Below, in pieces: positions 31,977 through 44,250 of a DNA stretch of 64,000 nucleotides (its first letter is position 1; each line of letters begins with the position of its first letter). The position numbers were made by a program, and so were the translations under genes. The stretch lies in assembly GCF_003576645.1 (NCBI RefSeq), contig NC_044917.1:19215033-19279032 (forward strand), read 5' to 3'. The notes under the pieces were generated by a model, which had not been told where the DNA came from, did not search any database, and saw only the letters and a program-made list of their open reading frames with translations. The stretch is from Ipomoea triloba (taxonomy: Eukaryota > Streptophyta > Magnoliopsida > Solanales > Convolvulaceae).

Positions 31977-34738
31977 TGTGATACCCCCCCGAAATTTATT
32001 CACCATTTTTGTTACAAAATGATTTTTAGCCAAAAATGTTTCTAACTATTCATTTTTCAGAAAATTTCAACTCGGCGCAGTCCGAAAGATTTATTCGGTA
32101 AACATACTTCCCGAACTCCGTTTTACTGAAATTTTTATTTTAGAACCCCAACCTATAGTACTTGATATCCTTAAAAAGTTTTGGTCATTTGGATATTTGA
32201 GTAAACACAGAAAATTACGTTTTTGCCCTTGGCAGTGTGCTGTCCAGAATTTTTCTCTCTGGACTAGTTTTGGAAAAAAATTCGAAAACCATACTTCTAC
32301 TCCTGATTTATGAAATTTTATATGTAGGTTCTAGACTTGCTTAACTACATATTTGAAGAAAATGGTATCAAAATACCTTACCAAATACTCCCAATAATAT
32401 TTTTAATCCGGATCCAGTGTTCTGCCAATTTCTTTCTGCCAGCACTTGTATTCTTCAATTTGATACCAATTATTTGACTGATATCATCTATGTTTTAATT
32501 TTATTTTGACTCTTCTAGAACCTAGGCAGCTACCCTATTGTCCCTAAATTATTTTCTACCGTAACTATATCTGATTTAATCCCAAACTGGCAAGGAAGTC
32601 TTACTCTACAAGACACACCATGGAATTGTGACAAGTGTCACTCCTTCTAGCCACATGCTAATATTAAAATGATTTTTGGAGATGATCTAAATGGAAACTT
32701 GATCTCCAAGTTTCTTCTTTCTTCCTTTATAAGAAACAATGTGGCTTACTCTTGAAGCCCCAAATTGAGACTTATTCTCCAAGCTTTCCCATTCTTGGTA
32801 TAAATAGAGCTTTGGTCTCCCATTATCTCCATTCTATTCCCATTTTCGAAATAAGGAGAGAAAGATTTCATCTTCATTCTTTGTGATCAAGAAAGCTTCC
32901 ATAGCCAATTTCTTCATCAAGATCATCATCTATTCGGTAAAATTCCATTTTTATTCGGTTAAAAGCCTTGTTTTCTTCCCTAGAACCTAACTATAGGTTA
33001 AAATTTCCTAAAATTATTATTATGATGATATGTTTTGCCTAGGAATTTTTGGTGAAAGATTTGAGTAGAGGATCAAAATCCTTCTTGCAAAAAGTACTAC
33101 AACCAAGAGGTAAGAAGTCCCTTAAGTTGGTTTTGTCACTCAAGATTTAATAATTGATAGTTGAAATAGGGATTTATGAGCTTTGTGTTGTGTTAGTAGA
33201 ATATATAAGGGTATAACTAGGTGGATGGATTTCAAGTATGAGACTTGAATATGAAGTATATCCAAAAATGTTTATAAAAACTTGGTATGCTATTTTGGTA
33301 CACAGGTTGTCAAAACCTTATTTTTGAAGGAAAATACCACTTTTAGTGAGTGTGTACTTTACGTGAGAAAGATGAGAAAATGGTGTTTGAAAAGCCTGCG
33401 GGTACTGAGAGTATTTTGAAAATCTTTCATGGGCTAATGAGGTAGCCAATTTCAAGTATTGGACTCAAATGAGAAATATGTCCAAAAAGAAATAATTTAA
33501 GAAAGAAAACTGAAGGAAGGAAAATGTTTTCAAAACCTTAGTTTCTAAAAGTAAAGTTGAGGAGGACCTTGATTGACCCACGGGTGGCATTAAGTGCCAT
33601 TGCCCAGTGGTCGTTGTGTTATATTGTATGATCATTCATACTGTAGGGCGAAGTCTATTCGTCGTTATGTTATATTGTATGACTAGTTCATACTGCAGGG
33701 CGAAGTCTATTCGCCGGGTACTATATAACTCGTAGGATGAGGTATTCCTATGGGGGTGTACACACTTAAAGTATAGTTACTCTAGAAGTCCGGGGAGGTG
33801 TCGTTTTAACGGACCTGGCTAGGCCAGCTAGGAATCATTTTAACGAACCTTACGTCCAGGGGATCAGCGTTAGACCGGGTGATGACCACTGACCCCAAGT
33901 TCGATGATCCAAGTGGTCAGAGAGGGAGTTATGAGAATACTCCAAAGGCCTCACGCTTGCTAATATGAAACTAAGGAAGTTTTAAAGATGAAAAAAGGGT
34001 TACTCTGTAACGACCTTGAGAAAGAAATGATTTTGTCTTAAGAGACATGTTGATTTTGGTTCACTAATCACTTTTTGTGCAAGTCCTCATTAATTTATTT
34101 ACAGGAGAAATCTCATCAAATGAGTAAAAGTTACAAAACTCTCTTATACGTGTTTTGAAAACCTTTGTTGAATGTTGGGTGACCATGGATGTTCTTACTT
34201 AGCCGTCGTGCTAACTACACTTCAATGTGTTTTTAACAGATGTTGTCTAGTGTGGGCTCTTGTAGCCCGATGAGCGCTGAGAGCTCATCTGAGTTGTGTT
34301 TCCAGTGTTGGACTATGATGACTATGTGCAGTTCCTGCTTGATGATGACCCCTACGCTCCCGATTACGCTCCTGCTCCCCCTGCTCCTCCTGCTCCGCCC
34401 TCTCCGAAGTATACTGTCTAGAACAACTCCTTTTTTTTTTTGTGTAAATATCTTTTGTAGCCTTAGTATGGCTAACAAGTTGTGAACAACTTAAACTTTC
34501 ATGTTTTTGGACCCAATGGGTCGATCCTTGTATATATAGTAGTAGCTAACCTAGCTACCTTCCTTTCTTCCCGCTGCAGTAAATACGTAAAGCTTTTGTC
34601 AAGTAGAAAGAGTGTGAAACAGTTTTCCTTCTTTAGCCTGTGCATCTAGAGTGGACTCTTTCTGGATTTGATTAGGTTCAGTCTAGGTGTGGCGGTAACC
34701 ACTCCGGATGTACGGTAGAGCCGAGCCGGGGTGTTACA
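31977..34738 (+). mobile_element. Chromovirus-type solo LTR B, complete copy, 2,762 bp, TSD TGATC
   Basis: It starts TGTGATACCCC after TGATC (31972-31976) and ends GAGCCGGGGTGTTACA, followed by TGATC (34739-34743). LINE ORF2 resumes directly behind it. Near its end it has TGTGGCGGTAACCACTCCGG, the plus-strand form of the GCCAC box found in the other LTRs of the window, so this LTR is in plus orientation. A short open stretch at 34309-34420 encoding acidic then Pro/Ala-rich residues (FLLDDDPYAPDYAP) has no recognisable family. Confidence 0.85.
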
Positions 34739-34743
34739 TGATC

Positions 34744-35145
34744 GAATCATGTCAAATGTCAACAGAATGAAAATGGGTTTTACGAATAACAACAATTGCG
34801 ATATTTACACGAATATAAATGAATCAACGGAGCATATACTCCGATGTCCAAAAGCTGTGCAGGTCTGGGATTCAGTACTCCCTAATATGCTAAGAGATAC
34901 TCATGGACATTTCAAAAAATGGTTCGAACTTAGTATTAATGGTTTTAAAGAGGACAGTGGACAACATCACAAAAGAGTCTTATTTGCAGCTACAGCTTGG
35001 TGGCTATGGAAGTGAAGGAATGATAGAGTCTTTAATGGCAAGACGCATCATTATGGTTTAAAGAGTTTTTGGATTCATGCACAAGTAGCAGAAATCGAGA
35101 AGGCATTTGAAAATGCAACTGGTCAATCTTCCTCGACACATAACA
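34744..35145 (+). pseudogene. LINE ORF2 C terminus (zinc-binding RT-associated region)
   Basis: After the LTR the frame resumes with HDRIMSNVNRMKMGF, INESTEHILRCPKAVQVWDS and RVLFAATAWWLWK. The H-x3-C pair in EHILRC is the signature of the zf-RVT region of plant L1 ORF2. A stop follows LWK near 35013, but related sequence (NDRVFNGKTHHYGLKSFW) continues to about 35140. Confidence 0.75.
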
Positions 35146-35499
35146 TGCAAAATTCCCAATTTCAAAACCTAGGGTTCTTCAAGCATGTCAATATTCTCAA
35201 GATATAGCAATTAAACACAAGAGCTCAACAAAATAATGTTCTAAGATACAAAGCTAACCAATTTTCACAAGTTTCAACCATTAATATATATGGAACAATG
35301 TAGAAGCAATTTCAAGTTTTTGGAGAGGGAAAGCTTCATGAACATGGCTATGGAAGATTGGAGTTTGAAGATTTTACCTCTTGAAGATGACTTTTTTTTG
35401 AAGATTAAGGCTTGATATTTGCTCAAAAATTGAAGAAAAGCTAGCAAGAATGCAATACCTTTCATGGAGAATGAATGTATTTCGTGGTTATGGAGTGAA

Positions 35500-35800
35500 T
35501 AATGAAGAAGGGGTGTTTAAATAGCCAAAATCGCGAAACCCTTGTCTGCTGCCCGTCCACGAGCGAGTCCACGTTTGTGGACTTACTCGTGGAACTTTCT
35601 AGAAAGTTTCCACGTTTTTACCCACGCTCGTGGTCTTATGCGTGGAAGTTTCTGGAATTTGTCCACGAGCTAGTCCACGACGTGAACAAGCCGTGGAACT
35701 TTCTTCAATTTTACCACGTTCTTCCCCATGCTTAGGGTTCTGAGCGTGGAACTTTCTATTTCATGTCCACGAGCTGATCCACGTCATGGACTGGCTCGTG
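35500..35800 (-). promoter_or_regulatory. Cluster of CCACGAGC/GCTCGTGG palindromes beside a TATA-like box
   Basis: Imperfect palindromes such as TCCACGAGCGAGTCCACG…GTGGACTTACTCGTGGA repeat at about 35551, 35612, 35660 and 35766. On the minus strand they end about 30 bases before TATTTAAA (35516-35523). The same motif and arrangement occurs in the 5' LTR at 50970-51170. An enhancer or structural role is inference. Confidence 0.5.
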
Positions 35801-36076
35801 GAGATGAAGCAGAAAGTTTTCCAGCTTTTTCCTCCACTTTTGACCATTTCTTTGCTCATGTTTTTTCTCAAAATTCTCCACACAGCACCTGCAAGTTAGT
35901 TCCAAAGGTATCCAAAAAACAAAACCAACAAAAACTCAAAAGAAACAATAACAAATATATACAGAATAACACTTGGGTTGCCTCCTAAGAAGTGCCACGT
36001 TTAACGTCCTTGGCTAGACTCAACTTCCTTCCTTTCAACCATTCTCATTGACCTTAGGGTGGAAACATTTTGGGGT

Positions 36077-37917
36077 CTATGTGTTCTTCCAAACCATCTT
36101 ATTCATTTCCCATTTGGGCTTGGTTTTGGTTTTCACCTTAACCATTTGCTTTGAAGTGCATACCCCATCTTTTACACATGTAGCCATTTCGACTTCAGCT
36201 CTATTCTCGTCAAACCGAAGAGTTATTTCGCTCGTGCCAACATCAATTATGGCACGACACGTAGCAACGAATGGCTTCCCAAGTATTAACCGGCCACATG
36301 AATCGTCATTTCCCATCTCAGAAACAATAAAATCCACGGGCACTACAAATTCTCCAACTTTAACCAACACATCCTCCGCTATACCTTTGGGATACTAGAT
36401 GGTCCCATCGGTAAGACGAAGGGTGAGTTGAGTTGGACTCAAATATGTCAATTTCAATTTCTCAAAGACACAAGATGGCATTAAATTGATAGGGGCTCCG
36501 AGATCGGCTAAGGGATTGTTGAATTCCATGTCCTTGATGGCACATGGAACAACAAAATCACCGGGGTCACCCTTTTTGATTAGGCACCTCGTAGAAATCA
36601 AGACCGAAATCTCTTTGCCCACACAAACATATTCCTCAACATCATCATCATTTTCCAACAATTTTCGCAATTGAGCATCACAATGAAATTTTTGCAAAAA
36701 AACATTAAATGTACCTTTCTCTGCCCAAGTGTCTTTCTTTTCTAAAATGTTTGATTGGTGCTTTGGAAGCACCTTTTCTTTCTTTTTGGTCTTGAGATCA
36801 CAAAAGGTTATCTCCCCCTTTTCCTTGCTTGCAAGACCACAAGAGGTGGTTCTCATTGTTTGGAACTCTAGACCACAATATGTGGTATTCTCTTCCCCTT
36901 TCTTTTGGAAACCACAAGAGGTGGCCTCCATGGCTTGAAATGTTTGACCACAAGAGAGATCATTCTTTCTCCCTTCTCCTCAATCTTTCCAACCAAACTG
37001 GCTCCACACACAACATCCATGGCATCCAATCTTCCAAGGCTCTCTTCCTCCACAACGGCAATGGCATTAACCCTCTCCTTGGGGTTGTTTTCCGTGGTAC
37101 TCGACAATTGTCCCCATTGTCTCTCGGATATCATTCTAAAAATTTGTGAGATTTGAATTTCAATAGTCTTCATTGTTGTCTTGGACTCTTGCCTCATCCC
37201 CACCATTTCTTGCTGGATTTCTTGAGTTATCTCTTGTTTGAGATTAACTCTATCATTCTTAAGCTCCAAAATTGCCTTGGACAATCTCTCATCAAGCTCT
37301 CTTAAATCATTTCTTTGACCAGGATGGTCCAATATAATTGGGAGACAAAGGGTGGTCGGTAGTGAGCTACTTATGCTCCTTCTCCATTTTGTGGGCCATA
37401 AGAAATTCGGCCCCTATCACTACCTTGACCATAGGTGGGTTTGCCACCTTGATTTATTTGGGGTCTCTCTTGGTACCTCCCCCCCCCCCCCCCCCCCCCN
37501 NNNNNNNNNNNNNNNNNNNNNNNNNNNNNNNNNNNNNNNNNNNNNNNNNNNNNNNNNNNNNNNNTCCCCCCCCCCCCCCCCCCCCCATTATTGTTCCAAC
37601 CTTCTCCTTGCTTCCAAGCTTGATTTCTTCCACCCCCACCATATTGATTGTACCCATTTCCTCTTTGATAATCCACCGTTTCCACTTGCTCACAAGCGGA
37701 AGTAGAAGTGCAAATGTTAGTGTCATGAGGGCCTCCACAAATGTTGCAATATAAAGCAAGTGCCATACACGGTTTAGATTTTTCCCCAACTTTTCCACCA
37801 TCGCTTGCAATCTTTTGATATCATGGTTCATTGCCTCAACCTTGGCATCACTTGCAACACTTTCCTTCACCTCATACATGCCAACGCGGTTGTCTCTCTT
37901 GTTATACCAAAATGAAG
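36077..37917 (-). pseudogene. Athila-type gag C terminus and aspartic protease, broken
   Basis: On the minus strand: gag tail with YNKRDNRVGMYEVKE; a zinc knuckle CNICGGPHDTNIC; a G-rich linker interrupted by an assembly gap (37500-37564); the region before protease (RQWGQLSSTTENNPKERVNA, the usual QLA..L..R……VNAI motif); then the retropepsin ADLGAPINLMPS with its catalytic Asp in DLGA. It continues as ILGKPFVATCRAIIDV. An in-frame TAG splits the protease near 36395, between LTDGTI and YPKGIAEDV. Frames change near 37770 and around the gap. In this family the protease cuts the Gag-Pol polyprotein. Confidence 0.8.
37475..37590. other. Assembly gap (65 N) inside a poly-C run
   Basis: Bases 37500-37564 are N, flanked on both sides by C homopolymers of about 20 bases. 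Neighbouring minus-strand sequence is G-rich gag linker, so the real sequence is probably a GGT/GGN repeat that failed to assemble. Confidence 0.9.
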
Positions 37918-40665
37918 TGTAACACCCCACTATTTCCACTTAAGAAAATACGGGTAAAATTTTTTTTTTTATTACAATTTGAATACATTAGCGGAAGCCT
38001 TCAAATACTAACAAAAGGAAAAGGGGGCATTATGCCACGTTCAAGTATCTCATACTCAAACGCACAGGCTAACTAACTTACTACCGATTGCTAATACAAT
38101 ATTTGATTTGATTTCTAAAGGTATAAAATCTTTACATTGATTCGCTCTCATGCTCAATGCCATGTAATCCAAACCTGCAAAATAACTAAAGAGTGGAAAC
38201 AAAGTCAACGCGACGGTTAGTAAGACTTACTCCACCCCGTAAAATGTTTTGCACATAGCATATAGCATCTTGGAGCACATAATTCCATATTAACCCCATA
38301 GAATATTTTATACTCATCAATATCAATAATTTTCAACCAATTAAAAATGTAACTTGAGGAAATCACACATTAAAGCAGATAAAAAAATATCCACAAAATT
38401 CCTAGGAGATCAAGGCATTGCCTAACCATAACCCAAATTAATTCAACTACTCTTTTCTCAATATTCACCATATAATCAGTATCTCAACATTTCCATATCA
38501 CAATTTCCTCAAGACATTTCCACATTACATTGTCATCAATAGTCCAAAGAGTCTATTAACTCATAAAATATCCACCAAAATAGAAATAATCAATTCCTCA
38601 AAACAACCACCAAAGAGAGAATTCCAATCTCTCAATTAATCTCTTCCCACGAGATTAATCTTACAAAAAAAAAATACATATTGAATTTCTCAAAGTCATC
38701 CACACTTGATATATATAATGTCAAGGAGAAATGGGTACCAAATGAATAATTTTCAATTTCTCAAATATAAGTTTTCATAAACAGGGAGTTTTCTCGGCTC
38801 CCTAGTGAGTCATCTTTCAAGTCACTGCTCACTTCTCAAAATAACAGGGAAGTTATTAAACCCCCTAGTGAGTCAGCTTTTACATACTGCTCACTCCTCA
38901 AGGTAAAAATATCAAATGGCACCATCCCCCATGACAAAACATATATATATCTTTAATCCTTCAAAATTTACATCTTATTATATCAAAAGTCATTGCACCC
39001 AAGTATCTCATCAAACTTTACACCTTTATCTATATAACCTTTGCACTAATTGTCATGCCTCAAATGAAATATAAATCACCAAATACCATATGCACATGAT
39101 TTAGGCCTAATTATTGTACTAAATAATAAAAATACCAAATATCCATACTATATATCATATCCTTATACATATTAATAAATTATAACACCAAAGTACTAAA
39201 AGCACATACATGTCGAATTGTTCCAGATGTAACAATTATCATACATAACGTATACAATATTACTAATACATATTATTATACATACACGGTCACATACTCA
39301 CATACGGCAATTTGCATTTAAAATTAAATTATCATTTTTTTTATATAACAAACATACGTAAGCAATTTATAACCTACTACTACATATATTTATAGAATAA
39401 ATATTTACATACCAATCTTAGCATTTATAACCAACAATTACCTCACAATATGATTATGGTAATTACATATATCTAAACACATACACATATACGGTACAAA
39501 TATTATATAATTATACATATATATAATTATAATATATATATAATCATATACTTATCACTGCATCTATATACATATAGTACATGAAATATATATGATTTAT
39601 ACCCATACATACGTACAACACACCAATAAATATATATATACTGCATATACACATACAGTCAACTCAATTCATATATTTATATACATTACTCTATATACGT
39701 ATAATCTATACTATTTATTCATATATAAAATTACATACATAAAAGTACATAATATATATATAAATACAATAGAATATATACCCCATTTTCAATCGTACAT
39801 ACGAATACCACACATATATGCATAGAAAATAAAGATTTATTTTTCTAAAATAATCAAGATTAAAAAATATGATTTCTTGGATCAAAACACTACTTGATCA
39901 TCAACAAACAAGAGATATATATATATCTTCCAAACGTATGCATAAATTCCAAAATTTCAACAAGAAACTTTAGAGTAAACAAGTAAGAAAACAACCCACT
40001 TACCCACACTCAATATATAACAATTTCTATTAGTAAAATATCACATAACACATATTAAATAATTTGATTCGGGGTAAATAGATTTTGGATGAACATAAAT
40101 CTTACCTAAAAAGCAAAACTCCCACTGAGATATACTCAAAGCAATTTGATGAACTTCGTATATGATTTTCTCTAATCTGGTAAACCTCCTTTCTTCTACC
40201 GCCAAAACCACTCTTCACACACACTCAACCACATTTTTTTTCTTTTATAATATCCCTCTCTCTCCACTCTAAAAATTTTCGACATATATATGTATATCCA
40301 CTTTACAACAGATGATTACCATATACATTTATTTTATAATTGACCAATTCAGATCATAATTTTTCGCAAGACTCTTATATAAGATTGTATATATAGCATA
40401 TTTGCTTGTAATCAAAACAGAACAATAGGAGGAATTGAACCCAAGACCACCAATTTATTTAGTACATAAGTCCCGAACCACAAACCCAATTCAACTCTTG
40501 CGTAAATTCTCACCAACAATTTTATATATAGATATATATAAGAAAATAAATATAAGACTTTGAGATTAATTTTCAAAAATTATTTTCGACAACATAAAAC
40601 ATAAATATTTCGAAAATAATAATAATATTTTATTTAAAATACTTACGAAATTCCGGGGTGTTACA

Positions 40666-40991
40666 CTCTACCCCGTTAAGAAAAATACTTCGTCCTCGAA
40701 GTATAAAGCACATATTGCATCATAATAAATTCTCACTATGCCAAAACATATCACAACAAAAATGAAGCAATAGAATATCATCTTGTCATAAAAACTCAAA
40801 TAATTCACATAATTTCAACATAATACCTATATCATCAATAAATATGCAAATGCTATGCAATATCACACTTCCTCACCGCAGATTATACAATTTTAAATCC
40901 TAATCAATTTTACTTATAAGCAAATCCCTAACTTAGGCTTTATTACTACTTGGTAAGGCCTATCCCAACGGAGCGTACCGCTCTGATACCA
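40666..40991 (-). pseudogene. Remnant internal region: last codons of chromovirus pol, and primer-binding site
   Basis: On the minus strand YFEDEVFFLTG and a TAG (40668-40703) match the FEDE.F. end of chromovirus Pol, just before the purine-rich AACGGGGTAGAGTG and the LTR start TGTAACACCCCGG at 40665. TGGTATCAGAGC, complementary to initiator-Met tRNA, lies at 40980-40991. Only about 330 bases separate the two, so essentially all of gag-pol has been deleted. These two marks fix the sense strand of this LTR family. Confidence 0.75.
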
Positions 40992-41259
40992 AAAATACCT
41001 GAAAATGAATTCTGATAGAATGAAGAATATTGAAAGAAATGATTTTAAGAATGGTGAAATTTGTTGTATGTTAAAATGATAAGATGAAGTAGTATAATAA
41101 TTATGATGATCAGGAGGTGGTATGATTATTATTATTATTTCAATATTAATGATGGAAATACGATTAGAATAATGAAGAAGGTAAGATTCTGGATGGTAGT
41201 GGTAAAGTATTGAATTATTGTTGATGATGAACTGGTACAACAATAAGAAAAAGGCAAAA

Positions 41260-41701
41260 ACTTGTGTGAGACCGTCTCACCATGAGACGGGTCGGGTCGG
41301 GTCGGGTCAAGATGCAAATGTAACATTTATGTGCACAAATGTCATACTTATATGCTCAAATGTAATACTAATCAGGAATAAAATTTTTGTTACTTATTAG
41401 GGTAAATGTAATACTTTTAAGGGAAAATACAATACTTTTACATTTCGATTTAAAAGTATTACATTTTTCCTCAAAAGTATTATATTTGCCCTTATAAGTG
41501 AGAGGCACTTGTCAATATTACTTATTATGAAAAATGTATTACTTTTTCTCTTATAAGTAACAAAAATTGTATTTTTGATTAGTGTTATATTTGAGCATAT
41601 AAGTGTGAGATTTGAACATATAAGTATGACATTTGCATGGTACTTTGACCCGACCCGACCCGTCTCACGAATAAGGATCCGTGAGACGGTCTCACACAAG
41701 T
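41260..41701. mobile_element. MITE with GAGACCGTCTCAC terminal inverted repeats, 442 bp
   Basis: The ends are ACTTGTGTGAGACCGTCTCA and TGAGACGGTCTCACACAAGT, exact inverted repeats of 20 bp. Just inside them GAGACGGGTCGGGTCGGGTC faces GACCCGACCCGACCCGTCTC. The centre has many ATGTAATACTTTTA-like AT repeats. No clear target duplication is seen, so the superfamily (possibly Mutator-like) is left open. Confidence 0.8.
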
Positions 41702-43153
41702 GTGACCCTAAGAAAAATTGGAGATGATGATGGTAATGTTTGTTAGATAATGATGATGGCGTGATTCTGTTTAAACAAAAAAATGGCTAATGGATGTTGA
41801 GGATTAGATGATGATCATGGGTGTGATGGTTATGGATGGTGACTACGGCAATATTATTATTATTATTTTTATTATTATTATTGGAAATAATAGTAATAAT
41901 ATTATTATTAGGTGATTGATTCACAGGTTTCCAATCAAAGTGGCTAGGATGCTACTTTTAAGTATTGATATGAGTTTTGGACTACGAGGGTAAGTTTTCA
42001 TGTTCACCAAAACTAGTTATTTGCCCCAATATATTTTTGTGATATATAAGTGTGGTTATGATATGATATTTGTATATAATAAAACTATGTGTTTTTACAA
42101 AAGTATGTGCATAATAATGTTCATGTGATCACAAGTACATTTGCATATTGTGTGTGATGATTCTTGAAATATCAAGAATGAATTTTGACGGGTCAAACCC
42201 GTGTGTTGAGTAAAAGTGTGGCTTGGAAATTTTGGTGTTATATATATTAGTATGGTGAAATTGTATTAACATTGTTGTGGACTAAATATTTATTTTTGAG
42301 AAATTATGTGGAGAAAATGTGGAGAAATTATATATGTTAGAGAAAATTATTTTATTGGAGAAAATTGTATTTTTTTGGAGAAATAATTTATTTTAGAAAA
42401 CCATTATTCTGTGTGGTGTTCAGTAAAGGTAATTACTGTTCACTTGGACTAATTACTACTCATTAGGCTTGGAATCCCATGAGGGTGTATCACATAGGTT
42501 ATGATCCAGTTTCCAATTTTATAAGGGTGAGGTAGCCAAAAGTAGCTACTTGGATCATATACTACCTAGTAGCTTTGAATCTGTTGGGGGTGTGCACATA
42601 GGTTTTTGGTTCAGTTTCTAAATGGATTTTGAAGAGGTGGTTAATTCTCCATTTATAAATATTAATTCTCTATACTATGAAAAGTGTGCCTCCACATATG
42701 TATTTTGGAAAAGAAAAGAATATGAGATTTGAAAATAATAAAATCCAAGCCTATATTTTACGGGGTGAAATGGAACTTACTTAGCTTATGCTAATTTTGG
42801 GATATACACCCCTTTGTTTTTGTGTTTGATGATTTTTGCAGGTGAACATGAATAGGATTCAAGTTGAGGATGGATTAGTCTATCGTAGAATAGACACCTT
42901 GGAAGTTTTAGTATTTTGAGAAATACCCGAATTGTAAAATTATTCTTATATATTAAGTTGGACTCTGGATAATATTTTTGATGTTGTAAGTATTAGCCTT
43001 AGCGTTTGGGTATAGGAAATATACTTGAGCGTGGCGGTAATACCCCATTTCTTTTGGTTAGTAAAAGCTTCCGCATTGATTTTAGTAAATTGTCAATTAA
43101 GAAAAAAAATATTAATGAAAAATTGGTTATGAAAATTGGGGTGTTACATGAAG

Positions 43154-43985
43154 TGTTGGATGATATCCTTTCAATCAATTCCTTCGCGTCAGATGGTGAT
43201 GAAGATACGAAAGCACCACTAGATGAGGAGTCCAATAACATTTTCCCCTCATCTGTGAGACCTCCATAAAATGAACTTATGACGTCCCAAGGATGTAGCA
43301 AATCCGACAGGCATTGCCTTTTGAGTGTCTTGAACCTTCTCCACACCTCACCAAGACTCTCAAGTGGACTTTGTTTGAACTCTTGCACTTGTTTGCACAC
43401 CTTCATGGTCTTGGTGAGTGGGAAGACCTCGTTCATGAATTCTTTGTGGAGTTGGGGCCATGATTGGAAGTGGTGATCATTTTGGCTGCTATCAAGCCAT
43501 CTTGATGCCTCCCCTATCACGGATAATGGAAAGAGCTTCAATCGGATCACTTCGTCTGACACCCCATCATGTTTGAACATGCCACATGCCCGGATGAATC
43601 GAGTCATGTGGATATGTGGATCTTCAGAAGGCAACCCGCTAAACGAACTATTTTGCACCAAATTGAGCACCGATGGGTGGATGTGAAAGTTGAGGTTTTC
43701 CAATGGTGGGACATAGATTGAGTTGTGCATGCTAAAGTCTGCAGTCATGTACTTCGCAATTGTCTGGACTCTTTGCTCATTGGGAGCATCGAAGAATTCT
43801 TCAACCCAGATTGGGTCCAGATACCCTCCAATGTCTACTTGTGGCTCCTCTTCAATTGTTGGCTCAAGTGGGATTTGAGGTCCCCATTGAGTTCTATCTC
43901 AGGGTGGGTGGGTATAAATATGGAGTGCTGTGTGTGAAGGAATCGCCTTCCATGGGATCCTCCTCTACTTACACTTGTTGATGCC
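43154..43985 (-). pseudogene. Athila-type Gag N-terminal and core region, interrupted
   Basis: The frame reads SMHNSIYVPPLENLNFHIHP, the retrotransposon Gag core (DPHIHMTRFIRACGMFKHDG, LFPLSVIGEASRWLDS, EFMNEVFPLTKT, QSPLESLGEVWRRFKTLKRQ), then DAKELIERISSN, where the LTR insertion at 43149 cuts it. The frame continues at 37917. A frameshift lies between the putative ATG (43985) and the core: MASTSVSRGG is in one frame and EEPQVDIGGYLDPIWVEEFF in another. Gag forms the virus-like particle in this family. Confidence 0.8.
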
Positions 43986-44250
43986 ATCTCTTCTTATGGA
44001 TGTGTGGTCGTCTTCCTTGTAGCACAGTTGATTTCAAGGTTGAGAGGAAGTAGGCCTTGATTGCCTCTTGCCCTTGTGTGCATTCACCCTACAAAAATTG
44101 AAAGAGAACAAAAGTTTCTTCCCCGAATTAGAAGTAGTTCTCAAGGGAGGTTAATAGCAAACAAAGTAAAACTAAAAGAAACAAGTGATACGGAGTCAAA
44201 ATAATGCAATTATTCCAAAAACTGAAAACAAGTCAATAACAACCGTTTGC

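Larger units (their letters stand above)
16203..35145 (+). mobile_element. L1-type LINE, split by at least four insertions
   Basis: LINE pieces in order: 16203-16373, 16871-18271, 24572-24711, 25426-28405 and 34744 to about 35145. They read collinearly as ORF1 then ORF2 of a plant L1-type element. The gaps are a hAT element, solo LTR A, a TRIM and LTR B, each bounded by target duplications, so the original continuity is well supported. A further copy of 27.33-28.41 kb at 30912-31976 is part of a suspect duplication. Both ORFs carry several stops and frameshifts, so the element is long dead. No poly(A) tail is seen; the 3' end is cut off or merges into the Athila-type element near 35.15 kb. 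Confidence 0.8.
37918..43148. mobile_element. Chromovirus-type insertion with LTR ends in inverted orientation, TSD TGAAG
   Basis: The whole 5.23 kb is flanked by TGAAG (37913-37917 and 43149-43153), and removing it restores the Athila gag frame. The left LTR (37918-40665, 2,748 bp) is minus-oriented; pol remnant and primer site follow to 40991. The right part (40992-43148) ends GCTTCCGC…GGGGTGTTACA and carries AGCGTGGCGGTAATACCCC, so it is a plus-oriented LTR lacking its 5' end. A normal element would have both LTRs in the same direction. A MITE at 41260-41701 is a later insertion. Confidence 0.7.

Noticed and set aside
34240..34485. 81-codon frames on both strands near the end of LTR B
   Set aside because: Both strands are open because of (CTGCTCCTC)n-like sequence, and there is no family signature.
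35146..35190. Matching TSD for the Athila-type element (CTAGG near 35168 and at 51394)
   Set aside because: The 5-mer occurs at both sites, but the left one is not followed by an LTR end (no TG…), so it is probably coincidence.
40980..40991. tRNA-Met gene fragment (also the four GCTCTGATACCA sites at 24.93-25.18 kb)
   Set aside because: Only the 12-base complement of the tRNA 3' end is present, next to LTR sequence: primer-binding sites, not tRNA genes.
41251..41710. 9-bp target duplication for the GAGACCGTCTCAC MITE
   Set aside because: The bases outside the terminal repeats (AAGGCAAAA and GTGACCCTA) do not match.
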